NCBI RefSeq assembly: GCF_923079645.1 | Contig: NZ_CAKLPY010000001.1 | Location: 1,178,001 to 1,242,000 of the forward strand | Source: Emticicia aquatica | Lineage (GTDB): Bacteria; Bacteroidota; Bacteroidia; Cytophagales; Spirosomataceae | Direction: 5' to 3' | DNA length: 64,000 nt | In this document: one piece after another, positions 45,353-54,144 of the stretch | How positions within the stretch are numbered: the first letter of the stretch is position 1 | How the letters are laid out: each line of letters starts with the position of its first letter | Notes under the pieces: generated by a model | The model's input: the letters and a program-made list of their open reading frames with translations, nothing else | What the model was told of the DNA's origin: nothing | The model's database searches: none | Program-made: the position numbers and the translations under genes

Positions 45353-46930
45353 TTATTTCTTCTTATAAACATCATCACTAATTGTATCAGCTTTAGCTTT
45401 TAACAATGTTGCTATTTGTTGTTCTGTCATACCTAAATCAATTACAAGATTGGGCAATGATTTTTTGAGTTTTTCTGCACCGACTTGACTTACTTTTGTT
45501 TTCCATAAAAATATCTTTTTTAAATTTTTGAGCAAAGCTAATCGTTGTAATCCAGTATCGGTAATTGATGTACCAATCAAATTAAGATATTCTAGGTTTT
45601 GGAGCGTTTTTAATTGGTCTAAACCTTTGTCAGTAATTTTTGTATTTTGGAGATGAAGGCGAGTTAAGTTTGAAAGTTTGGAAACTTCTGTTAATGCTTT
45701 ATCAGTAATCTGTGTATTATTCAGTTTTAACCATAAAGTTTGATTTGGAGCTATTGCTATTAATTTCGAATCATTATCAGCAAATTTGGCATTATTAAGA
45801 TACGTAAGTTCAACATAATTAGTGTTTTGAGATAATGGCAAAATCATCCCACCTGATTTTTTTATTTCCTCGAAAACATTATTATCAATGGCATCGACTT
45901 CTGCTGTGAGTAATTTTTCTTCCATTTCAAATTTTACTTGTTTTACTATAGAATTTGATGAAACAGCAACTCCCATTCCACCACCAAGTGTTGCCAAAAC
46001 AGGTTTAATTGATTCATTTACAGCTAGTTGTGAAACTTTTTTTGTAAATGAAGCACCTTCTTCAACCCACCATTTCATTAACGAAAGTTCGTTTTCAGAA
46101 ACTTGATTTTTACCTTTTGGTGGCATGTGATGTTCGTCCGATTCGGGCAATAAAATTCTTTTAATAAACTCACTTTCAGCAATATTATTTGCCTTGAAAA
46201 TAACCCCATTTTTACCACCTTTTTGTAATAATGAAATATCATCCATTCTTAATTCACCTTTTATTTTATTTTTGTTATGGCATTGCTCACATTTTTCCTT
46301 AAAAATTGGATGAATTATATCTTGGTAAACCATTGCGTCATTGACATTTGCAATTTTTGTTCTTTCTGATAATTTGTCATTGTTTTTTTTCTCTGACATG
46401 CCAAACCATTGCCGTAAAAGAGTTGGTGTATTTTCCGTTAAATAATTTTCGCCATGTGTAAGATTGCCTCCATGGTGCCCTGCAACAAACATCATTAAAG
46501 TTGCAAAAATCAAAGATGGAATATAGAATACCGTATTTATTCCAATTTTATCTGTTAACCAGTCATTTTTTGAAGACCAGGCAATCCAACAAAAAATTGT
46601 CATCCAGATACCTTGCCATTTATGTTCACTTAGCATTTCTTCTTCATAACCGCCTTCCAGTGAAAGAAAATATCCTACAACGCAAGCCAATGAAGCCATT
46701 AGTCCAGTTACAAATAATGAAATTTTGACAAAATCAGAACTGATTTCTAATTTACCAGATATTTTCAGGATTTCAATGATGGCAATTAGTAATAAAAATC
46801 CAATAGGTAAATGAACTAAAAGAGGATGGAAACGCCCAAAAAAGGAGGTCCATTCATTTATAGAAAGAAGAATTGGTGAGTAAAACATATAGTTTAATAT
46901 CTTAGGATTGAGTGCAACTTGTTTAGACAA
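45353..46930 (-). CDS. Membrane protein with DUF2231, Planctomycete-type cytochrome c and leucine-rich repeats
   Basis: 525 residues; an ATG at 46888 (15th codon) is an alternative start. Four membrane helices at the N-terminus (FHPLLVHLPIGFLLLIAIIE is the DUF2231 signature). A haem-binding site CEQCH follows in a PSCyt1-type domain (HPIFKEKCEQCHNKNKIKGE, later HMPPKGKNQVSENELSLMKW as distal ligand region). The C-terminal 190 residues contain leucine-rich repeats (LTRLHLQNTKITDKGLDQL, LEYLNLIGTSITDTGLQRLA). It is likely an inner-membrane-anchored periplasmic electron-transfer or sensing protein. Function is unknown. It lies downstream of susD in the same direction, across a terminator. Confidence 0.82.
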   Translation of the reverse strand: MSKQVALNPKILNYMFYSPILLSINEWTSFFGRFHPLLVHLPIGFLLLIAIIEILKISGKLEISSDFVKISLFVTGLMASLACVVGYFLSLEGGYEEEMLSEHKWQGIWMTIFCWIAWSSKNDWLTDKIGINTVFYIPSLIFATLMMFVAGHHGGNLTHGENYLTENTPTLLRQWFGMSEKKNNDKLSERTKIANVNDAMVYQDIIHPIFKEKCEQCHNKNKIKGELRMDDISLLQKGGKNGVIFKANNIAESEFIKRILLPESDEHHMPPKGKNQVSENELSLMKWWVEEGASFTKKVSQLAVNESIKPVLATLGGGMGVAVSSNSIVKQVKFEMEEKLLTAEVDAIDNNVFEEIKKSGGMILPLSQNTNYVELTYLNNAKFADNDSKLIAIAPNQTLWLKLNNTQITDKALTEVSKLSNLTRLHLQNTKITDKGLDQLKTLQNLEYLNLIGTSITDTGLQRLALLKNLKKIFLWKTKVSQVGAEKLKKSLPNLVIDLGMTEQQIATLLKAKADTISDDVYKKK

Positions 46931-46967
46931 GTTAGTATTTCAAAAATACGAATCATAAAGTAAGAAT

Positions 46968-47005
46968 CAAAAAAAAGAGCCAAAACATAAAGTTTTGACT
47001 CTTTT
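46968..47005 (-). terminator. Terminator of the susCD unit
   Basis: 14-bp stem with one mismatch (46973-46986 with 46992-47005) followed on the minus strand by eight T residues, 40 bp past the susD stop. Confidence 0.8.
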
Positions 47006-47046
47006 AAAATCATTTTCTTAAAGAGAAAATAGTTTTTTTAATAAAA

Positions 47047-48810
47047 TTAATAGCCAGGATTTTGAACCAATGTAGGTTTTCCATCTTTTTGGCTATTCAA
47101 TATTTCATCATTTGGAAGTGGGAAATAAGCATTTTTAGAAGTAAATACTTTTCCTTTCAAATAACCACGTTTGTTATAAGTTCTACCACTCATATCTACA
47201 CCGTCAACTGACTCTTCAGCCACGTACTTATTAAGGTATTTTTCAGCAATTCCCCAACGTACTAAATCGAAGAAACGGTGACCTTCCATTGCAAATTCCA
47301 ATCGATTTTCCATACGAACGGCATTACGAGCAAAGTCAGCTCCATTTGCAGCAAAAGTACCACTTGGATAAGGATTTACAACATAATTAATTGAAGGATC
47401 TTGAACTGAGCCAGTTTTTGCACGGTTACGAATCATATTTACATATTCTTCTCCAGCTTGTAGGTTTCCTAATTCAATTTCACATTCAGCTAACCATAAA
47501 ATAACAGAAGACATTTTTAATAATCGGTAGTTGTTATTTACGTTTCTTTTAGAAGTTGAGTGAGTTGAACTACCTTCATCTGCTAAATAATACATCCATT
47601 TTTTTCCAATGTATGGTCCAGAATAGTTTTGGTTTCGTATCCATGAATAGCCAGGCATTTGTCCCCAATCAAGGAAATTTACACCTCTACGTCCAACAGT
47701 CCAATCCAAGCGTGGGTCAACTGGAATTGTTCTATCAAGATTAAATGCTTGATCAGATTTTAAGCCTTGGTCATTTGGTAAATCAACTTTGTTATAGGTA
47801 TCTTCAGTTCCATCTGGTGAATTACCAATTAAAGGCAAACCATTACTGTCGGTTTTAAAGGCATTTACCAAGTTTTGCGACGGTAAATAGAATCCACAAC
47901 ATCCTCTACCTGGAGAGTTAGCAGAATATGGCCAGTTTAAGTTATCTCCAGCGTTTCCGTTATTTCCATTTGTACCATCATTGATTGAAAACTCAACTTC
48001 AAAAACTGATTCAGCATTATTATTAGTGATATTACGATAATTATCATGGTAATTTGGCATTAATTTTTTGCCAGAATTTTTATAAACATCTTCCAATAAA
48101 GCTTTAGCAGCAGCCCATTTCTTTTGGAAAATAAGTGCTTTTGCTAAATAAGTTTTAGCAGCCCATTTTGTAGCTCTACCTTTTTGACCTTGCACAGCTG
48201 GTAAGTTATCAGCAGCAAATTGAAAATCGGCTTCAATTTTTGACCAAATATCTTGATCATTCGGTATTTTGGTTGAATTTGGGTCAGCAGCAACATATAT
48301 TTTCTCATCGATATATGGTACTTTATTCCACATTTTTTTTGCTTCAAAATGATAGTGTCCACGTAAAAATCTTGCTTCTGCAATTACTTGATTTTTTTCT
48401 GCATCTGTCATGTCTTTTATTTCTGGACTCGCCACTAATTGAATTGCTTCGTTTGCACGAGCAACACCATCGTAAGAATGTTGCCATTTTCCTAAGAAAT
48501 AAGTATTGTCTGACAACCAGTTATATTGTTCTATATATTCTTGTTCTGGTTGGTCACCAATATCTGTACCTTTTACGGCATCACCGCTCGTAATTCCGCC
48601 AAAAACATAATTGGAAATCGTTGATTGACGTCCTGTATTACCAGCACCTACGCCGTCAAGTAATGAGTAAGCACCAATCAATACGGCATTTACACCATTT
48701 TTGTTGCTCAATGAAGCCAATGAAGCTGCTCCTTGAGGCTGAATATCGAAAAATGACTCAGAACAAGAAACGCTTATTCCTATCAATCCTATTATTAATA
48801 ATTTTTTCAT
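47047..48810 (-). CDS. susD: SusD/RagB-family outer-membrane lipoprotein
   Basis: 587 residues. Lipoprotein signal MKKLLIIGLIGISVSC with lipidated Cys16, TPR-like helical N-terminal part (AEARFLRGHYHFEAKKMWNK), and the typical C-terminal RagB segment (NRLEFAMEGHRFFDLVRWGI ... YFPLPNDEI). It forms the lid over the SusC channel and binds the nutrient outside the cell. Its gene follows susC by 26 bp, the standard arrangement. The symbol denotes the family only; starch is not implied. Confidence 0.95.
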   Translation of the reverse strand: MKKLLIIGLIGISVSCSESFFDIQPQGAASLASLSNKNGVNAVLIGAYSLLDGVGAGNTGRQSTISNYVFGGITSGDAVKGTDIGDQPEQEYIEQYNWLSDNTYFLGKWQHSYDGVARANEAIQLVASPEIKDMTDAEKNQVIAEARFLRGHYHFEAKKMWNKVPYIDEKIYVAADPNSTKIPNDQDIWSKIEADFQFAADNLPAVQGQKGRATKWAAKTYLAKALIFQKKWAAAKALLEDVYKNSGKKLMPNYHDNYRNITNNNAESVFEVEFSINDGTNGNNGNAGDNLNWPYSANSPGRGCCGFYLPSQNLVNAFKTDSNGLPLIGNSPDGTEDTYNKVDLPNDQGLKSDQAFNLDRTIPVDPRLDWTVGRRGVNFLDWGQMPGYSWIRNQNYSGPYIGKKWMYYLADEGSSTHSTSKRNVNNNYRLLKMSSVILWLAECEIELGNLQAGEEYVNMIRNRAKTGSVQDPSINYVVNPYPSGTFAANGADFARNAVRMENRLEFAMEGHRFFDLVRWGIAEKYLNKYVAEESVDGVDMSGRTYNKRGYLKGKVFTSKNAYFPLPNDEILNSQKDGKPTLVQNPGY

Positions 48811-48836
48811 TTTAATATTTTTAAATGTTTTTTAAA

Positions 48837-51800
48837 TTAAAATCCTAATCTTAAACCAACGTTATAAGATTTAGCCACTGGGAATGCACCTTCATCGATA
48901 CCCATGTGAATATCTTGGTTATCAGTTCCAGAGTTTCTTAAGTTAATGTCTGGGTCAAGACCTTTGTATTTTGTGAATGTGAAAAGGTTTTGTCCTTGAA
49001 CATAAATTTGAGCAGAACTTAATTTAATTTTAGAAACCATTGCAGTTGGGAAAGTATAAGTCAACTGAATATTCTTGATACGCATATATGAGCCATCTTC
49101 TACAAAATATGAAGAAATTTGTTGGCTAACACCATCTTGTGAATTCAAACGAGGTAATAAAGCATTATCCCCTGGTTTTTTCCAAGATTTATAAAGCATA
49201 TCAGCCGAACGGTTTCCTTGGAATGTATTGAAATCAGTCCAATATTTTAAGTAATTAAAAATTTCATTTCCTTGCGAACCTTGACCGAAAATAGCTAAAT
49301 CCCAGTTTTTATAGCCTAAATTAATGTTAAAACCATAAGTGAAGTCAGGATGAGGATTTCCGATGATAGTTTTATCAGCCGCAGTAATGATACCATCACC
49401 GTTAACATCTCTAAATTTGAAAACACCAGCTCTTGTATAAGTTCCAAATTTTGGAGCAGCTGCTGCTTCAGCATCATCTTTAATTACACCGTCAATGATA
49501 TAACCATAGTAACTAGCAATTGGAAGACCTGCTTTTGTTACAGAAATTGCTGGAAGACGAGTTGAGAATCCAAAAACAGTTGCATTAGGGTCATTATTTA
49601 ACTTAACAACATTGTTTTTGTATTTACTAATCATTCCGCTAATAGTATAACGCAATTGGCCAATTTTATCACGGTAAGTGATATTCAAATCTACCCCTTT
49701 ATTGTTTACTTCACCGATATTTACATAAGGAATTGAACCCGTTCCAGCAGTTCTAGGAATTGGTACTTGCGTAAGCATATTTGAAGTAGTACGTGAGTAT
49801 AAATCCAAAATCACTTCTAATTTACTTTTTAACATCGTTGCATCAATACCAACGTTTGTAGAAGTATTTGTTTCCCAACGGCCATTTGGATTACCAAATT
49901 GAGATAAATCAAATCCATTTGCGATTGAGTTTCCTGAACCAGTAATATCATAAGCATTATTTAATGGGTCTGGAGTATATAAAGTATAGGCATTATATAC
50001 GTTAGGAATCAACTGGTTACCTGTTTTACCCCATCCTCCACGAATTTTTAAATCGTCAACAAAAGTTAATTTCTTCATGAAATCAAACTCTGTCAAACGT
50101 AATCCAAGTGAAAACGCTGGGAAAACACCATAACGATAAGCTGGTGAGAATCTTGAAGATCCATCACGACGCATCGTAACATCAGCCAATAAGAAATCTT
50201 TGTATGAATAGTTGATTTTACCAAATTGCGAGAATAATGCACTAATAGTTGCTCCAGAACCTGAATTTGCTAAACCAGCTGCAGCACCAAGATTAAGATA
50301 ACGATATGATAAATTATCAAATGCGTAGTTACTACGTGCGGCACTAAAACCGAAAGCATAAGTAGAAACAGCTTCAGTTCCAACTAATACATTAAATGAA
50401 TGGCTGCCGATTGTTTTGTTATAATTTAATGTATTAAACCAAGTGATGGCACGGTCAAAGTTATTTGAAACAGTTAAACTGTTTGAACTACGAGGTTCAG
50501 CCGCTTCAATATCACGGTTAAAATATTGAGAGAAATTATAATTATTAAACTCAACACCCAAACTTGTTCTGAATTTTAAATCTTTTAAGATTCCTAATTC
50601 TGCAAATACATTACCAAAAATGTGTGTTCCTTTGATAATATTATCTTTTTCACGCCATTGTCTAGCCAATGGATTTGGTGCGTTACCTAAGTTTGAACCT
50701 CTACTTCCAGCAAAACCATTCAAATCCGAAGTATTAGTACCACCCAATGCCTTAGGGCCACCTGTAATATCAAAAACTGGAATAATTGGTTGAATACGAA
50801 TAGCGAACATAATTGGATTACTTTCGTTATTGTTTCCACTTGGTACACCAATTCTTTCATCATACGAAACTGTAAAGTTTTCACCAAAAGTTAATCTATT
50901 TTTAGTAAATTCAGTATTCGCACGCACAGAATAACGTTTGTAGCCTGTATATTTCAAAATACCATCTTGGTCAAAATAACTACCTGAAATAGCATATTTA
51001 CCATTTTTTGAACCACCTGTAGCTCCTAATTGATAATTAGAAATTTTTGCAGGTCCAAAAATTACATGTTGCCAATCTGTTCCTTCTTTATTAGCTTTAG
51101 TAATGTTAAATGCAGTTTTTCCTAGATTTGGGTCTGCAATATCATTTGTGTAAGTGTAATTAGAAGGAAGAGAGCCATACACGTTTGGATAAATATAATC
51201 TGCAATCGTTTGTGAACCATCTGGGCCAAATTTATATTGAGCTGAGGGCGAAGTACCAGGTGTTTTACCAGCTCCAATTTCAGACTCATAATAGTATTGA
51301 CCAAGTTCTTTTGTATTAAGCAAATCTAAAGTTTTTCCAACTCGTTGAGTACCAGTGTACATATCAAATGTAATTTTGGGCTCGCCAGATGAACCTCTTT
51401 TTGTAGTAATGATTACTACTCCGTTGGCTGCTCTCGCTCCATAAATTGACGCCGCAGAAGCATCTTTCAATACTTGCATTGATTCAATATCATTAGGATT
51501 GATTTGGTTTAAAGTTCCTTGTGTTGGCGTTCCATCAATTACATATAAGGGGCTGTTATTGTTAATTGAGCCAAAACCACGAATACGAACCATTGTACCG
51601 CCACCAGGAGAGTTATCGTTTCCGACGGTAACCCCAGCAGCTCTACCTTGTAACATTTGGGTAACACTCGCTGTTGGTAATGAAGTCAATTCTTTTGCAC
51701 CTACAACAGTTACAGCTCCAGTAATGTCTTTTTTACGTTGGCTTGCGTAACCAGTTACAACAACTTCACTTAAAGCTTTAGCATCAGATTGTAAAACAAC

Positions 51801-52091
51801 ATCAATTATTGAACGATTGCCAACTGTTTCTTCTAAAGTCACATAACCAATTGAGGAGATTACAATAGTTGAACCCGCAGGAACATCAAGTGAAAATGCT
51901 CCATTTGCGTCTGAAGAAGTGCCTTTATTAGTACCTTTAACTTGAATTGTTGCACCAGGCAAACCAATGCCACTTTCAGCATCTGAAACTTTACCAGATA
52001 CCTTTTTTTGGGCAAAAACTAATGAACTTGTCAAAAAAAGCAAAAGCATTAAAACTTTTACCTTGATTGGAACAGGGTATGCGTGTTTCAT
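48837..52091 (-). CDS. susC: SusC/RagA-family TonB-dependent receptor
   Basis: 1084 residues. Signal peptide (VLMLLLFLTSSLVFAQ), CarboxypepD-like N-terminal extension (KKVSGKVSDAESGIGLPGAT), TonB box/plug with GAKELTSLPTASVTQMLQGR and the SusC signature GRAAGVTVG ... RIRGFGSINNNSPLYVIDGT, then the 22-strand barrel ending YNVGLRLGF. It imports a TonB-dependent nutrient, with SusD as partner. The substrate is not readable; GH125 and carboxypeptidase genes nearby hint at glycan or glycopeptide. No sigma/anti-sigma pair is adjacent. Confidence 0.96.
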   Translation of the reverse strand: MKHAYPVPIKVKVLMLLLFLTSSLVFAQKKVSGKVSDAESGIGLPGATIQVKGTNKGTSSDANGAFSLDVPAGSTIVISSIGYVTLEETVGNRSIIDVVLQSDAKALSEVVVTGYASQRKKDITGAVTVVGAKELTSLPTASVTQMLQGRAAGVTVGNDNSPGGGTMVRIRGFGSINNNSPLYVIDGTPTQGTLNQINPNDIESMQVLKDASAASIYGARAANGVVIITTKRGSSGEPKITFDMYTGTQRVGKTLDLLNTKELGQYYYESEIGAGKTPGTSPSAQYKFGPDGSQTIADYIYPNVYGSLPSNYTYTNDIADPNLGKTAFNITKANKEGTDWQHVIFGPAKISNYQLGATGGSKNGKYAISGSYFDQDGILKYTGYKRYSVRANTEFTKNRLTFGENFTVSYDERIGVPSGNNNESNPIMFAIRIQPIIPVFDITGGPKALGGTNTSDLNGFAGSRGSNLGNAPNPLARQWREKDNIIKGTHIFGNVFAELGILKDLKFRTSLGVEFNNYNFSQYFNRDIEAAEPRSSNSLTVSNNFDRAITWFNTLNYNKTIGSHSFNVLVGTEAVSTYAFGFSAARSNYAFDNLSYRYLNLGAAAGLANSGSGATISALFSQFGKINYSYKDFLLADVTMRRDGSSRFSPAYRYGVFPAFSLGLRLTEFDFMKKLTFVDDLKIRGGWGKTGNQLIPNVYNAYTLYTPDPLNNAYDITGSGNSIANGFDLSQFGNPNGRWETNTSTNVGIDATMLKSKLEVILDLYSRTTSNMLTQVPIPRTAGTGSIPYVNIGEVNNKGVDLNITYRDKIGQLRYTISGMISKYKNNVVKLNNDPNATVFGFSTRLPAISVTKAGLPIASYYGYIIDGVIKDDAEAAAAPKFGTYTRAGVFKFRDVNGDGIITAADKTIIGNPHPDFTYGFNINLGYKNWDLAIFGQGSQGNEIFNYLKYWTDFNTFQGNRSADMLYKSWKKPGDNALLPRLNSQDGVSQQISSYFVEDGSYMRIKNIQLTYTFPTAMVSKIKLSSAQIYVQGQNLFTFTKYKGLDPDINLRNSGTDNQDIHMGIDEGAFPVAKSYNVGLRLGF

Positions 52092-52128
52092 AAATTGATA
52101 AATTGATTAGGTTGAAAATGTAAACATT

Positions 52129-52136
52129 CAAATATA
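52129..52136 (-). promoter_or_regulatory. Candidate -7 box of susC
   Basis: TATATTTG on the minus strand fits TAnnTTTG and is 38 bp before the susC start. No -33 box at the right distance, so activation by a regulator would be plausible. Confidence 0.35.
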
Positions 52137-52285
52137 AAATTAAAATAATTTAATATCTAATCTTTTTTTAATTTTTTTAAAAACATCACATTTATATAAT
52201 ATAATCAACAAAATAATAACTTATAAATAAATTATATTTAATATATTATCATAAACAATGTTATATAAAATCATACTTCGACCAA

Positions 52286-52327
52286 AACAAAAGAGCCTCA
52301 TTATCTAAGAATGAGGCTCTTTTGTTT
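52286..52327 (-). terminator. Terminator of the S10 carboxypeptidase gene
   Basis: Perfect 17-bp stem (52286-52302 with 52311-52327) in the stop-proximal gap, 14 bp past the stop codon. Confidence 0.8.
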
Positions 52328-52340
52328 ACAGAAAAAATAA

Positions 52341-53876
52341 TTAATATTTTGCAGGTTGACCTTGTTTTGGTAAGGATTGCTTAATGAATTGTCTGATATC
52401 TTCATTTCCGGTAGCTAAATCTTCTCGACGTAGATACATCATGTGACCACTTCTATAACCTTTCCAAGACATTCTATCTTTCAGTTTTCCACTTGGGTCC
52501 ATTTGCCACATATTATATTTTGCATTGAAATAATCACAAGCACCGTCAAAATATCCCGATTGAACCATTACATGCAAATATGGATTTTGTGCCATAGCTG
52601 CTCTTAAATTTTCACCCGTATTATCACCAGTTCTATCCCATGGACTTACAGGGCCAAACATATAATATTTAAGGTCTGTTTTATAATTTAGTTCATTCCT
52701 TACATAAATATTAATTGCTGGCGTAAATGAATGTAACCAAGAAGTGAGTTCTGAATTAAAATCAGGTTTTTCTCCCGCATCTTTTTTGTCAATTCCTCTG
52801 TAACGAGAATCAAGACGCCCAACTGTATAACCTTTATCCCTTAATAATTCTTTCCAAAAGAAATCTAGTGGAATATCCAAGTTATTTTGTAAAATCACTT
52901 TTTCTGAAAGTCCAGAATAACGTGACATTTTAGCTGCTATTTCTTTTCGTTTTGATTCTTCCAAAAATCCACCTCTACTGATTGCAGGAAGTAATTCATT
53001 TATCGTAAAATTTTCAACTTCGGGCAGCATTTCGGTCAAATCTTTATTTTGTAGATCTGGACTCAGCATTTTATGATACCACGCTGTGGCAGCAAAATAA
53101 GGAAGTTTAAGTGCAGCACCAGAAGCAGCTCCTCTTTCAATACCAAGCGTAGTTGGTGAAACTAGAATCACACCATTAAAATACATCCATTGAGCAGTTT
53201 GCAATTGTAGTGCTAGTCCTGAAACACGATTTGTTCCATAACTTTCACCAATCAAATACTTTGGCGAAGCCCAACGATTACTACGAGTAACAAATGTACC
53301 AATCCAATCTGCCAAATATTTAATATCAGCATTAACTCCGAAAAATTTTGAAGTCGGCACATCTTTACTTGTCGGCCTTGAAAAACCGGTATTTACAGGA
53401 TTAACAAAAACAATATCAGCCACGTCCAAAATAGAATACGGATTTTCTTTTATTCCATAAGGCTGAACAGGATAACCCTCATCATCAATATTAAGCAAAT
53501 GCGGGCCTGTGTAAGCGATGTGCATCCAAACTGAAGCAGAACCTGGCCCACCATTAAATGAAATCACCAAAGGTCGAGAAGCTTTATCTTTAATATCAGT
53601 TCTTTCATAATAAGTATAAAATAATCCCGCAATCGCTTTACCTTCTTCATCCCAAACAGGCATTGTTCCTGTGGTAGCTTGAAAAGGTACTTTTTGCCCT
53701 TTGATTGTAGTAATGTGTTCTGTAACAATAAACGAATCTGGGTTAAAAGGAATAGTTAAAGCTGGTTTTTCATCTTTGATTATTGGAGGTGTTGATGGTA
53801 TTTGGGGCGTTCGTGTTTGATTTTGAGAAAAAGCAAACACACTCATAAACGCTAATGGGAAAAATAGTTTTTTCAT
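52341..53876 (-). CDS. Secreted S10-family serine carboxypeptidase
   Basis: 511 residues. Signal peptide (MKKLFFPLAFMSVFAFSQ), alpha/beta hydrolase fold with oxyanion segment SFNGGPGSASVWMH, catalytic serine in GESYGTNR (Ser212), aspartate in GYFDGACDY and histidine in SGHMMYLR. It removes C-terminal residues from peptides in the periplasm or outside the cell. It lies upstream of susC on the same strand with a terminator between, so the two are separate transcripts. Confidence 0.93.
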   Translation of the reverse strand: MKKLFFPLAFMSVFAFSQNQTRTPQIPSTPPIIKDEKPALTIPFNPDSFIVTEHITTIKGQKVPFQATTGTMPVWDEEGKAIAGLFYTYYERTDIKDKASRPLVISFNGGPGSASVWMHIAYTGPHLLNIDDEGYPVQPYGIKENPYSILDVADIVFVNPVNTGFSRPTSKDVPTSKFFGVNADIKYLADWIGTFVTRSNRWASPKYLIGESYGTNRVSGLALQLQTAQWMYFNGVILVSPTTLGIERGAASGAALKLPYFAATAWYHKMLSPDLQNKDLTEMLPEVENFTINELLPAISRGGFLEESKRKEIAAKMSRYSGLSEKVILQNNLDIPLDFFWKELLRDKGYTVGRLDSRYRGIDKKDAGEKPDFNSELTSWLHSFTPAINIYVRNELNYKTDLKYYMFGPVSPWDRTGDNTGENLRAAMAQNPYLHVMVQSGYFDGACDYFNAKYNMWQMDPSGKLKDRMSWKGYRSGHMMYLRREDLATGNEDIRQFIKQSLPKQGQPAKY

Positions 53877-54144
53877 GCTGATGAGTAAATTTTTAGGGAT
53901 AGATTTTAAAAAAAGTTAAATAAATAGAATGTAAGCTAATCATTATTTAAAAAAGAAAACTTCTTTCATTTTGTAATATTCAAATATTTTAGACTCAAAA
54001 AACAATATTTATAATACCAAAATGCATTTTAAGTAGCTTTTATCGGATTATTCAAAATTATTAAAAAAATTTAATAATCTTATAAATATCAATTATATTA
54101 GTGCAAAATATTATTGAAATTATACATTTTCAAATTAATTTTTC
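53877..54144. other. 268-bp divergent gap between the carboxypeptidase and the cytochrome/DUF1553 gene
   Basis: Very AT-rich. It must hold two promoters, but only partial TAnnTTTG-like elements were found. Nothing else recognised. Confidence 0.5.
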
